A program made the position numbers and the translations under genes. Under the pieces are notes generated by a model. That model ran no database searches, was not told where the DNA came from, and saw nothing but the letters and a program-made list of their open reading frames with translations. DNA of 53,565 bases from an uncultured Bacteroidota bacterium. GTDB taxonomy: Bacteria; Bacteroidota; Bacteroidia; Flavobacteriales; Flavobacteriaceae. This document shows, one piece after another, positions 29,308-37,799 of the stretch; the stretch's first letter is position 1, and every line of letters begins with the position of its first letter. The stretch is from assembly GCA_902598305.1 (NCBI GenBank), contig CACKBL010000011.1, positions 1-53,565 of the forward strand, written 5' to 3'.

Positions 29308-29924
29308 AATATTTTAAGTTTTTTTAAATCAGCCTTTAAATTTTCTGGAGTTTTGAAAAGTATACTTTTTTTTATTCCAAAATTAATAGCAGCATTGATA
29401 TTTCTTTGATTGTCATCAATAAATATTGTTTCGTCACAATTCAAATTATATCGGTTGATTGTTAATTGATATATTTTGTGAAAGGGTTTTCTTGTTTTTT
29501 CTTCCCCTGAAACTACAATTCCTGAAAATAATCTTAAAAATTTAAATCTTTTTAAAGCAACTGGAAAAGTTTCTGAGCTCCAGTTAGTCAGAGCAATGAG
29601 TTTAAATTTTTCTTTCAGATAAAGATTTTTTAGTATTTCAACTGTTCCTGAAAATTCACCACCAAGCATTTCTTTCCATCTTCCATAATACGCGAGAATC
29701 AATTTTTCATATTCAGGGAATAATTTTATTCTTTCTCTTGTAGCTTTTTTTAAAGGATATCCCATATCTTGATTTTCATTCCACTCAAATGTGCAAACTT
29801 TATTGTAGAAAAATTCACGATCTGTTTTCTTTTTTATTAGTTTTTTAAAAACATAATCTGGATTCCAATCAATTAATACACCCCCTAAATCAAAAATTAT
29901 ATTTTTAATTACTTTTTTTCTCAT
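29304..29924 (-). CDS. HAD-superfamily phosphatase (YihX-like)
   Basis: Predicted phosphohydrolase of 206 residues, HAD subfamily IA. Motif I is FDLGGVLIDW with the nucleophile D12; motif II is LTNWSS; motif III has the lysine in RKPFHKIYQ; motif IV is IFIDDNQRNINAA. The cap is the small alpha-helical type (about 18-90). Enzymes of this kind dephosphorylate sugar phosphates such as glucose-1-phosphate; the substrate is not determined here. It overlaps prfB by 20 bases and the ArsC-like gene by four, so the three genes form one unit. Confidence 0.85.
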   Translation of the reverse strand: MRKKVIKNIIFDLGGVLIDWNPDYVFKKLIKKKTDREFFYNKVCTFEWNENQDMGYPLKKATRERIKLFPEYEKLILAYYGRWKEMLGGEFSGTVEILKNLYLKEKFKLIALTNWSSETFPVALKRFKFLRLFSGIVVSGEEKTRKPFHKIYQLTINRYNLNCDETIFIDDNQRNINAAINFGIKKSILFKTPENLKADLKKLKIL

Positions 29925-31012
29925 CTTTTTGTCCTGATTGCATTAAAAATTCTTTAAGAAATATGTCAATATTACCATCCATAACGGATTCTACGTCTGA
30001 GACCTCACAATTACTCCTTAAGTCTTTAACCAATTTATATGGGTGGAAAACATAGTTTCTGATTTGAGAACCCCATTCAATTTTCTTTTTTAAAGCTTCA
30101 ATTTTGTCTCTTTCTGAAGTTCTTTTTTTTAACTCAATTTGATACAACTGAGATTTCAGAAGATGTAATGCTTTATTTTTATTATCAAGTTGTGAACGGC
30201 TCTCTGAGTTCTCGACTACTATTCCTGTTGGTAAATGTTTTAATCTTACTGCTGTTTCAATTTTATTTACACTTTGACCACCTGCTCCACTTGACCTCAT
30301 AGTTTCCCATTTAAGATCGGATGGATTGATTTCAATTTCGATTTCTTCATCAACTAGAGGATAAACGTAAACTGATGCGAAGGAAGTATGACGTTTTGCA
30401 TTACTATCAAAAGGAGAAATTCGAACCAGCCTGTGAACCCCATTTTCTCCTTTGAGCCAACCAAAAGCGTAGTCTCCCTCTATTTGAATTGTAACGGTTT
30501 TAATTCCTGCAACATCCCCAGATTGGTTATTTAGTTCTTTTAATTTGAATGAATTCCTCTCTCCCCACATTAGATACATTCTCATAAGCATTTCAGCCCA
30601 GTCACAACTCTCTGTACCTCCAGCTCCAGCGTTAATTTGAACAATCGCACTCAAATTATCCCCTTCATTAGACAGCATATTTTTAAACTCTATATCCTCG
30701 AGAATTTTTATGCATTTAGAATAGGATTTTTCAATTTCCTCAGAGGTGTTCTCTCCTTGTTCGTGGTATTCAAAAAGAATTTCGATGTCATCAAAAATGG
30801 TTTGAATTTGATTAAAATCAGTAATCCATTTTTTAATAGTTTTCATTTTTTTCATTACCCTTTCAGCTTCTTTTGAATCATTCCAAAAGCCCGATTCCGA
30901 AGTAATGAGTTCTATTTCTTTTAACGTTTCGAGTTTTCCATCTATGTCAAAGATACCCCCTTAACGCAACCAGTCGCTTTTTAAGATTTGCTTTTTGATC
31001 ATTTGTAATCAT
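29905..31012 (-). CDS. prfB: Peptide chain release factor 2, made by programmed +1 frameshift
   Basis: Terminates translation at UGA and UAA. The gene is in two frames: 21 codons from the ATG at 31012 (MITNDQKANLKKRLVALRGYL) end at an in-frame TGA (30947-30949); shifting +1 there continues as DIDGKLETLKEIE and reads through to 29905, giving 368 residues, the normal RF2 length. The stop-recognition tripeptide S-P-F is at about 199-201 (RISPFDS) and the peptidyl-transferase GGQ at about 244-246 (SGAGGQSVN). Treating the gene as starting at 30855 would lose 52 residues. Low RF2 stalls at the TGA and favours the shift, so expression is self-regulated. HAD and ArsC-like genes follow with overlaps. 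Confidence 0.95.
30946..30961 (-). promoter_or_regulatory. RF2 programmed +1 frameshift site
   Basis: On the minus strand the sequence AGGGGGTATCTTTGAC is the classical site: an internal Shine-Dalgarno-like AGGGGG, a short spacer, the slippery CTT, and TGA-C as a weak stop context. The peptidyl tRNA-Leu slips from CUU to UUU and decoding resumes at GAC. Confidence 0.95.
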
Positions 31013-31086
31013 TTGCATTTAAATTTAAAAAATAAATTTACTGTTCTTTTTTTCTTTAATTTTAGTAGACTCAAAATATAAAAATA

Positions 31087-33522
31087 ATGCGTCTTAAAAT
31101 CATATTTTTTTTACTGTTTTTTTTAAATTTCAACGTTTATTCGTCTAAAAGTTCTGTTGACTTAATAATTGATAATTCTAATTCTTTTGAGCCACAGGAA
31201 AAAGTGCTACAAGGTTTTTTTGAATTTTCATACAGCTCAGAAGATGGTCGTATAATTTTAAAATTGAATAAAGCCAAAGATTTAGAGAAGGAATTCTTGT
31301 ATGTAAGTAGTCTAAGTCAAGGAATAGGGAGTAATGATATTGGACTCGATAGGGGGCAACTTGGGGAAGAAAGATTAGTTTATTTTAAGAAGATGGGAAA
31401 TAAAATAATGCTGATTCAACCAAATCTAATTTTTAGAAGTAGTTCTAGCAACAAGCTAGAACAAAAATCTATTGAGGAGGCATTTGCGAAGTCCGTCCTT
31501 TTTGGTTTTAAAATTTATAAATCTACAAAAGCAGATATTTTTATTGATCTTACCCCTTTCCTTATGCAAGATATGCATGGTGTTTCAGACAGATTAGAAA
31601 AAAGGGGAGAGGGCACATATATTATTGATGAGAAAAGATCTGCTATTTTTTTAGAAAGAACTAAAAATTTCCCTAAAAATAGTGAGTTTGATATAATGCT
31701 TACATTTTCTGGAATTCCAACAGGAAAACTACTGCAAACAGTTACGCCATCTCCGAAAAGCGTCACAGTTCATCAACACCATTCTTTTGTTGAATTGCCA
31801 GATAACAATTACACTCCTCGAAAATTTGACCCAAGATCTGGAGCCAATGGCTTACATTTTTTTGATTATTCTACACCAGTAAATGAATCAACAAAGAAAA
31901 CTTATGTACTAAGGCACCGATTGAAAAAGAAAAACCCCTCTCAGAGGGTAAGCGAAGCTATTGAACCCATAATTTACTATTTAGATAATGGGACACCCGA
32001 ACCTGTACGCTCTGCCCTTATAGACGGAGGAATGTGGTGGAACCAGGCTTTTGAAAATGCCGGTTATAAAAATGCTTTCAGGATAGAAATTTTACCTGAG
32101 GATGCTGACCCATTGGATATTAGATACAATGTGATTCAATGGATCCACAGATCAACTAGAGGGTGGAGTTATGGGTCAAGTGTTGTAGACCCAAGGACTG
32201 GAGAAATTATAAAGGGACATGTTAGTTTAGGAAGTTTAAGGATACGTCAAGATTTTATGATCGCTCAGTCTCTTTCAAAAGATCCATATAAATATAGTGA
32301 TGAAAATGATATAGAAATGTTGAATCTGTCAATTAATCGAATTAAGCAACTATCTGCCCACGAAATTGGACACACGCTTGGGTTTGCTCACAACTTTGCC
32401 TCAAGTGTCAACAATAGGGAGTCAGTTATGGATTATCCGCACCCATTAATTGAACTTGTAAATGGTGAAATTAAGCTTGATAATGCATACGATGAAGGAA
32501 TTGGTGAATGGGACAAAACTTCCGTACTTTATTCATACCAAGATTTTCCAACTGAACAAAATGAAGAAAATGAACTAAATAAAATTTTAAATGATAGTTA
32601 TAATAAGGGTCAGAGGTTTATAACCGACAAAGATGCGAGACCCATTGGTGGAGCCCACCCAAACGCTCATCTTTGGGACAATGGTGCAAACCCTATAAAA
32701 GAGTTTAATAACCTACTCAAAATTAGAAAAGTAGCAATCGATAATTTTTCAATGAACCAACTCAAAAAAGGTGATCCAATTTCAATACTTAGAGACAGAC
32801 TTGTCCCAATATACTTTCTTCACAGATATCAAATTGAAGCAGTTTCAAAACTAATTGGTGGACAAAACTTTAATTATTCAGTTAAAGGCATTTCAAATGA
32901 AAAAGTTTCACCTGTAAATGAAATTATTCAAAGAGATGCCCTTACTGCATTATGTGAATCATTAAACCAAAATCATTTAATAATTCCAAAAAAAATACTA
33001 GAGCTTTTACCACCTTTTGCATTTGGATCGAGTAAATCTCGTGAAAGTTTTTCTGGATTCACAGGACCAACTTTTGATTTATTAAGCCCTGTAAACTCTT
33101 TAAGTGACCTAATCTTCTCCTTTATTTTAAATTCACAAAGGGCAAGCAGACTTGCACAGCAGAAATTTTACTATCAAAACCAGCTTGGATTAAGCGAAAG
33201 TTTAGATTTTATGATTAATAAGTTCTTTAAAACAAAAACCTTAGATAATGTCGAGCAAGTTGACTTAATTATCCGTTATAACTTGATTTTTAAAATTATT
33301 GACTTATTTGAGGATAAAAATTCTCCAGTTGAAGTTAAATCTGTTGTATGGAGTAAGCTTCACGAATTAAATACCTTTTTTGAAAACGAAAAAACTACAC
33401 GAAATGATTATTTTAAGTTCATTTTAAAACGATTTTTTGAAGGTAAATTAAAGTTTGAATCGAAAACGAGATTAAAAATTCCAGATGGATCTCCTATTGG
33501 TCAAACCCTAAGTTGCGAGTAG
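31087..33522 (+). CDS. Secreted zinc-dependent metalloprotease (DUF5117/DUF4953 type)
   Basis: Large exported metalloprotease, 811 residues. A signal peptide (MRLKIIFFLLFFLNFNVYSS) precedes the DUF5117-like region (about 40-300) and the catalytic domain with the extended zinc motif H425-E426-IG-H429-TLGFA-H435. The methionine-turn candidate is VMDYP, about 20 residues later. The architecture matches the Bacteroidota proteins of this name; location is periplasm or outside. The stop codon directly abuts the ATG of the threonine aldolase gene, so the two are co-transcribed, which is a curious pairing of protein degradation with amino-acid catabolism. Confidence 0.88.
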   Translation: MRLKIIFFLLFFLNFNVYSSKSSVDLIIDNSNSFEPQEKVLQGFFEFSYSSEDGRIILKLNKAKDLEKEFLYVSSLSQGIGSNDIGLDRGQLGEERLVYFKKMGNKIMLIQPNLIFRSSSSNKLEQKSIEEAFAKSVLFGFKIYKSTKADIFIDLTPFLMQDMHGVSDRLEKRGEGTYIIDEKRSAIFLERTKNFPKNSEFDIMLTFSGIPTGKLLQTVTPSPKSVTVHQHHSFVELPDNNYTPRKFDPRSGANGLHFFDYSTPVNESTKKTYVLRHRLKKKNPSQRVSEAIEPIIYYLDNGTPEPVRSALIDGGMWWNQAFENAGYKNAFRIEILPEDADPLDIRYNVIQWIHRSTRGWSYGSSVVDPRTGEIIKGHVSLGSLRIRQDFMIAQSLSKDPYKYSDENDIEMLNLSINRIKQLSAHEIGHTLGFAHNFASSVNNRESVMDYPHPLIELVNGEIKLDNAYDEGIGEWDKTSVLYSYQDFPTEQNEENELNKILNDSYNKGQRFITDKDARPIGGAHPNAHLWDNGANPIKEFNNLLKIRKVAIDNFSMNQLKKGDPISILRDRLVPIYFLHRYQIEAVSKLIGGQNFNYSVKGISNEKVSPVNEIIQRDALTALCESLNQNHLIIPKKILELLPPFAFGSSKSRESFSGFTGPTFDLLSPVNSLSDLIFSFILNSQRASRLAQQKFYYQNQLGLSESLDFMINKFFKTKTLDNVEQVDLIIRYNLIFKIIDLFEDKNSPVEVKSVVWSKLHELNTFFENEKTTRNDYFKFILKRFFEGKLKFESKTRLKIPDGSPIGQTLSCE

Positions 33523-34551
33523 ATGGAAGAACATGTCAACTTAATTAGTGACACAGTCACAAAACCAGATAAAAAAATGATTGACTTCATGTTAAATGCC
33601 AATGTAGGTGATGATGTTTTCAAAGAAGATCCAACTGTAAATAAATTAGAGTTAATGCTATGTAATTTATTTGGGAAAGAATCTGCACTTTATTTTCCCT
33701 CTGGAACTATGGCAAATCAAACGGCTATAAAAATTCACACACAGCCAGGCGATCAATTAATATGTGATCATTTTTCTCATATTTTTAATTATGAAGGTGG
33801 TGGTGTAAGTTTCAATAGCGGAGTTTCCTGTTCTTTAATTGAAGGAGATAGAGGTAGAATCAAAGCTGAACAAATTGAAGAAAAAATAAATCCAAGTGAC
33901 TTTTATCACTCACCAAGAACATCATTGGTTTCAATTGAAAACACTACAAATAAGGGTGGGGGAGCGTGTTACGATATAAGAGAGTTAAAAAACATAAATA
34001 AAATTTGTAGTAAATATGGTTTCCCCATACATTTAGATGGAGCAAGGTTGTGGAATGCAATGATTGCAACTGATTCGAAACCCTCCGACTATGGTGAAAT
34101 ATTCGATACAATATCAGTTTGTTTTAGTAAGGGTCTTGGAGCACCGGTTGGGTCTGCACTTATTTGTTCAAAAAAAAATTATGAAAAGGCACTTAGAATC
34201 AGAAAAATCTTAGGTGGCGGGATGAGACAATCAGGCTACCTTGCAGCAGCAGCAATTTATGGTATAGAAAATAATTGGGATAAATTAAAAGAAGATCACA
34301 GAAAAGCAAAGGAATTATCTAAAATACTACTAAAAGTAAAGGGGATAAAAAAGATTTATCCAGTTGAAACTAATATTATAATTTTTGAATTTGAAAACGA
34401 AAATTTAAAAAACCATTTTATTAAAAAAATGAATAATTCGAAAATAAAAATTATAAGTATGGATAAACAAAAGCTTAGAATGGTAACTCACAGAGACTAT
34501 ACCGAAGAACAACATGAATATGTTTTAGAATCACTTAAAAAGTTATGTTAA
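33523..34551 (+). CDS. ltaE: Low-specificity L-threonine aldolase
   Basis: PLP-dependent cleavage of threonine or allo-threonine to glycine and acetaldehyde; also reversible serine/glycine-type aldol chemistry. The N-terminus NLISDTVTKPDKKMIDFML and NVGDDVFKEDPTVNKLE, the middle HLDGARLWNA and the PLP lysine K203 in SVCFSKGLGAPVGS are family hallmarks, and 342 residues is normal. It starts immediately after the metalloprotease stop without any spacer and is followed after 12 bases by the oligopeptidase gene. Confidence 0.94.
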   Translation: MEEHVNLISDTVTKPDKKMIDFMLNANVGDDVFKEDPTVNKLELMLCNLFGKESALYFPSGTMANQTAIKIHTQPGDQLICDHFSHIFNYEGGGVSFNSGVSCSLIEGDRGRIKAEQIEEKINPSDFYHSPRTSLVSIENTTNKGGGACYDIRELKNINKICSKYGFPIHLDGARLWNAMIATDSKPSDYGEIFDTISVCFSKGLGAPVGSALICSKKNYEKALRIRKILGGGMRQSGYLAAAAIYGIENNWDKLKEDHRKAKELSKILLKVKGIKKIYPVETNIIIFEFENENLKNHFIKKMNNSKIKIISMDKQKLRMVTHRDYTEEQHEYVLESLKKLC

Positions 34552-34563
34552 TTCGAATTGCAA

Positions 34564-36699
34564 ATGGATAATAGAATTTATAATATTGGAACTTTTTTAA
34601 TTTTTATATTATTATTTGCTTGTACTGAAAAAAAAATAATGAATCAAGAACAAGAATTTGATCCTCCGAAAGCTGAAATAAAGGAACATCAGCACAAAAT
34701 CCATAATGATATTAGAGTTGATGAGTTTTATTGGCTTAATAATCCTGACGACCCAGAAGTTATTGACTATTTGGAAAGAGAAAATGACTATTATAAAAAA
34801 TCAACTAAGCATTTAAAAAGTTTAGAAAATAAATTATTCACTGAAATGAGGAGTAAAATAAAAGAGGATGACTCATCTGCCCCTTATTTCTACAATGGTT
34901 ACTGGTATATAACTCGCTATGAAAAAAATAAACAATACCCTATTTATACTAGGAAAAAAGAAAATTTGTTTGCCACTGAAGAAATTTTATTTGATTGCAA
35001 CGAACTTGCAAAGGGATATGACTATTTTAAGTTAGTTGGGATTAATGTGAGCCCGGATAATAAAAAAGTTGTATTTGGTGTTGACACTTTGTCAAGGCGT
35101 AAATATACCCTTAGGATTAAAGATCTAGAATCGGGAGAATTATTAAAAACACACATTAAAAACACTACTGGGTATGGTGTTTGGGCTAATGATAATGAAC
35201 ATATCTTTTATACTAAAAAGAATTCAAAAACATTAAGAGCAGAGAGTGTTTTTAGACAATCAATAATTCAGGGCAGGGATTCGGATAAACTAATTTATAG
35301 GGAAAAAGATAGTACATATAATACTTTTGTTAGTAAATCAAAATCAGATTCTTATATTTTTATAGGATCATTTAGCACCTTAACTTCGGAATACCAGTTT
35401 TTGGATGCTTCTAAACCTCTTGAAGACTTTAAATTCGTTCAAAAAAGAATAGAAGGATTGGAATATAGTATTTCACATTTTAAAAATAATTTCTTCATAT
35501 ACTCAAATGCTGACAATGCCAAAAACTTTAAAATCGATGTTGTTCCAATATCAAATCCTTCAAAGGAAAATTGGAAAACTTTTTTACCACATAGAGAAGA
35601 TGTGCTTTTAGAGGATATTGACTTGTTTAAAAACTTTTGGGTAACGACTGAGAGAATAAATGGGCTCATCAAAATATTTATTAGAAATTGGAATGATTCA
35701 AATACAATAGAAATAGATATGGACAGTGAAACTTATACAAGTTACACTTCAACTAATCTAGAGTTTGATACAAACTACCTGCGGTATGTTTTCTCTTCAA
35801 TGACTCAGCCAAGTCAAGTTATTCAAATAGATATGAATACTTTAAAGAAAGAGGTGCTTAAAGAGCAAATAATACAGGGTGATTTTGATGCAAATAATTA
35901 TACTTCAAAAAGAATTTGGGTGGACTCTAGAGATGGTAAAAAAATACCTGTTTCAATCTTACATAAAAAAAATATTCAAATTAATTCAAAAACTCCAGTA
36001 TTACAATATGGTTATGGATCCTATGGATCTACAATAGATCCATCTTTTTCATCTAACATCTTAAGCTTGGTCGACAGGGGTTTTATTTACGCTGTTGCCC
36101 ATATTAGAGGGAGCGAGTACTTAGGAAGAGATTGGTACGATGATGGTAAAATGCTGAACAAAAAAAATACATTTTTTGATTTTATTGATGTTTCAAATTA
36201 TTTAATAGACCAAAATTATACATCCTGTAAACATCTATATGCCTATGGGGGTTCTGCTGGCGGTTTGCTTATGGGGTTTATTGTAAACGAAGCTCCAGAT
36301 TTATATAACGGAATAATTGCTGCAGTTCCTTTTGTTGATGTAGTAACTACAATGCTAGATGAAAGTATACCCTTAACAACTGGAGAATTTAATGAATGGG
36401 GAAATCCCAAAAACAAAAAATATTATAAGTATATAAAATCTTATTCTCCTTATGACAATGTTAAAAAACAATCCTATCCTAATTTACTTGTGACCTCTGG
36501 TTTGCATGATTCCCAAGTTCAATATTGGGAGCCTGCAAAATGGGTTGCAAGACTTCGGCTAAATGCTAACAATAAAAATAAAATTTATCTAGATACAAAC
36601 ATGGAAGCTGGCCACGGAGGTTCTTCAGGAAGATTTAATTTCCTTAAAGAAACCTCAAAGAAATATGCTTTTCTTTTAGGACTTGAGAACAAAAAATAA
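34564..36699 (+). CDS. ptrB: Oligopeptidase B-like S9 peptidase, lipoprotein
   Basis: Prolyl-oligopeptidase-family serine peptidase that hydrolyses short peptides, typically after basic residues in the PtrB group. An N-terminal lipoprotein signal ends at the lipobox LLFAC with C20, so it is exported and lipid-anchored. A beta-propeller domain (about 80-440) precedes the hydrolase domain: nucleophile S564 in YGGSAGGL, acid D649 in SGLHDSQV, base H684 in EAGHGGSSGRF. Length 711 fits. The ATG at 34564 is preferred over a TTG at 34558. It follows the threonine aldolase by 12 bases and completes a peptide-to-amino-acid unit with the metalloprotease. Confidence 0.92.
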   Translation: MDNRIYNIGTFLIFILLFACTEKKIMNQEQEFDPPKAEIKEHQHKIHNDIRVDEFYWLNNPDDPEVIDYLERENDYYKKSTKHLKSLENKLFTEMRSKIKEDDSSAPYFYNGYWYITRYEKNKQYPIYTRKKENLFATEEILFDCNELAKGYDYFKLVGINVSPDNKKVVFGVDTLSRRKYTLRIKDLESGELLKTHIKNTTGYGVWANDNEHIFYTKKNSKTLRAESVFRQSIIQGRDSDKLIYREKDSTYNTFVSKSKSDSYIFIGSFSTLTSEYQFLDASKPLEDFKFVQKRIEGLEYSISHFKNNFFIYSNADNAKNFKIDVVPISNPSKENWKTFLPHREDVLLEDIDLFKNFWVTTERINGLIKIFIRNWNDSNTIEIDMDSETYTSYTSTNLEFDTNYLRYVFSSMTQPSQVIQIDMNTLKKEVLKEQIIQGDFDANNYTSKRIWVDSRDGKKIPVSILHKKNIQINSKTPVLQYGYGSYGSTIDPSFSSNILSLVDRGFIYAVAHIRGSEYLGRDWYDDGKMLNKKNTFFDFIDVSNYLIDQNYTSCKHLYAYGGSAGGLLMGFIVNEAPDLYNGIIAAVPFVDVVTTMLDESIPLTTGEFNEWGNPKNKKYYKYIKSYSPYDNVKKQSYPNLLVTSGLHDSQVQYWEPAKWVARLRLNANNKNKIYLDTNMEAGHGGSSGRFNFLKETSKKYAFLLGLENKK

Positions 36700-36705
36700 A
36701 TTATT

Positions 36706-36713
36706 TAAATTTG
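36706..36713 (+). promoter_or_regulatory. Candidate -7 promoter element of the two-gene PLP unit
   Basis: TAAATTTG is an exact Bacteroidota -7 box in the 37-bp gap after the peptidase gene. A start near 36719 would leave a leader of about 18 bases before the ATG at 36737. It suggests that the cysteine-synthase-like and acyltransferase-like genes can be transcribed apart from the peptidase genes. Confidence 0.38.
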
Positions 36714-36714
36714 C

Positions 36715-36735
36715 ACCGGTTTAATACCGTTTTAA
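36715..36735 (+). repeat. Tandem near-repeat ACCGGTTTAA / ACCGTTTTAA
   Basis: Two 10-mers (36715-36724 and 36726-36735) differ at one base and are spaced one helical turn apart (11 bp) between the -7 box and the ATG at 36737. CGGT (36717-36720) and ACCG (36726-36729) can also pair as a 4-bp hairpin. GC-containing repeats are rare in this AT-rich gap, so an operator is possible; a weak terminator of the upstream gene is the alternative. Confidence 0.35.
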
Positions 36736-36736
36736 A

Positions 36737-37774
36737 ATGAATTTAAATCCTGAAACTTACCCTAATTTGCTCAAGCTTATAGGGAAAACCCCTCTAATAA
36801 AATTGAATAAAATAGCATCAAATTATAATGGAAGTTATTTTGCAAAATGGGAAGCATCTAATCCTGGACATTCAAATAAAGATAGAATTGCACTCCATAT
36901 TATCGAGGACTTAGAGAAACAGGGAAAAATCGTTGAAGGATCTACAATAATTGAGACCACCTCCGGTAATACTGGTTTTAGTTTAGCAATGGTGGCTATA
37001 ATTAAAGGTTATAAATGTGTCTTAGCAGTAAACTCAAAATGTTCAAATGACAAAATTAATATGTTAAGAGCGCTGGGTGCAGAAGTATATGTTTGTCCAG
37101 CAAATGTAAAAGCTGACGATCCAAGGTCATATCACCAGGTCGCGAAAAAATTATTAAGTGAGACTAAAAATTCCATATATATAAATCAATATTTCAATGA
37201 ATTAAATGTTCAAGCTCATTACAAAACTACAGGTCCTGAGATTTGGAAGCAAACTCAGGGGAAAATAACTCATCTCGTAGCCTGCAGTGGAACTGGTGGT
37301 ACTATCTCAGGTTGTGCAAAATATTTGAGAAAAATGAATCCCTCAATAAAAATAATTGGCGTGGACGCATATGGTTCTGTTTTAAAAAAATATCATGAAA
37401 CTAATGAACTAGACCCAAACGAAATATACCCTTACAGAATTGAAGGACTAGGGAAAAATCATATACCTAGCACAACTAATTTTGAGTTGATTGATGAATT
37501 TATAAAGGTAACTGACGAAAAAAGTGCTTATATGGCTAGAAAAATAACAAAAGAAGAAGGAATATTTGTAGGTTATACTTCTGGTGCTGCCTTTGAAGCT
37601 ATTAGACTATTGAATAAGAAAAATAAATTTTCTAAAAAAAGCTTTGTGGTCGTTATTTTTCCTGACCATGGCTCGAGATATCTGAGTAAAATTTATAGCG
37701 AAAAGTGGATGTTAGAACAAGGATTTAATCAATATAGTCTTTTAGAAAAGCAGTCCAAAGTTGAATATATATAA
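36737..37774 (+). CDS. Cysteine synthase/cystathionine beta-synthase-family PLP enzyme; candidate cysteate synthase
   Basis: Fold-type II PLP enzyme of 345 residues. The Schiff-base lysine is K48 in NPGHSNKDRIA; the substrate loop is TTSGNTGFSLA (74-84) and the phosphate loop CSGTGGTISG (about 183). The family does beta-replacement on serine, O-acetylserine, phosphoserine or cysteine. The loop NPGHSNKDR departs from the usual CysK form (NPxxSVKDR). With the alpha-oxoamine synthase gene 25 bp downstream, the pair fits sulfonolipid synthesis, where this enzyme would make L-cysteate. A plain cysteine synthase or cystathionine beta-synthase role remains possible. There is no CBS regulatory domain. 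Confidence 0.83.
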   Translation: MNLNPETYPNLLKLIGKTPLIKLNKIASNYNGSYFAKWEASNPGHSNKDRIALHIIEDLEKQGKIVEGSTIIETTSGNTGFSLAMVAIIKGYKCVLAVNSKCSNDKINMLRALGAEVYVCPANVKADDPRSYHQVAKKLLSETKNSIYINQYFNELNVQAHYKTTGPEIWKQTQGKITHLVACSGTGGTISGCAKYLRKMNPSIKIIGVDAYGSVLKKYHETNELDPNEIYPYRIEGLGKNHIPSTTNFELIDEFIKVTDEKSAYMARKITKEEGIFVGYTSGAAFEAIRLLNKKNKFSKKSFVVVIFPDHGSRYLSKIYSEKWMLEQGFNQYSLLEKQSKVEYI

Positions 37775-37799
37775 TAATTAAAATATATTCGTAAGCTAT

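Noticed and set aside
29905-30855. prfB as a truncated 316-aa gene or pseudogene with an internal stop
   Set aside because: The TGA at 30947-30949 lies in the classical RF2 frameshift site, and the upstream 21 codons plus the shifted frame restore a normal RF2 N-terminus.
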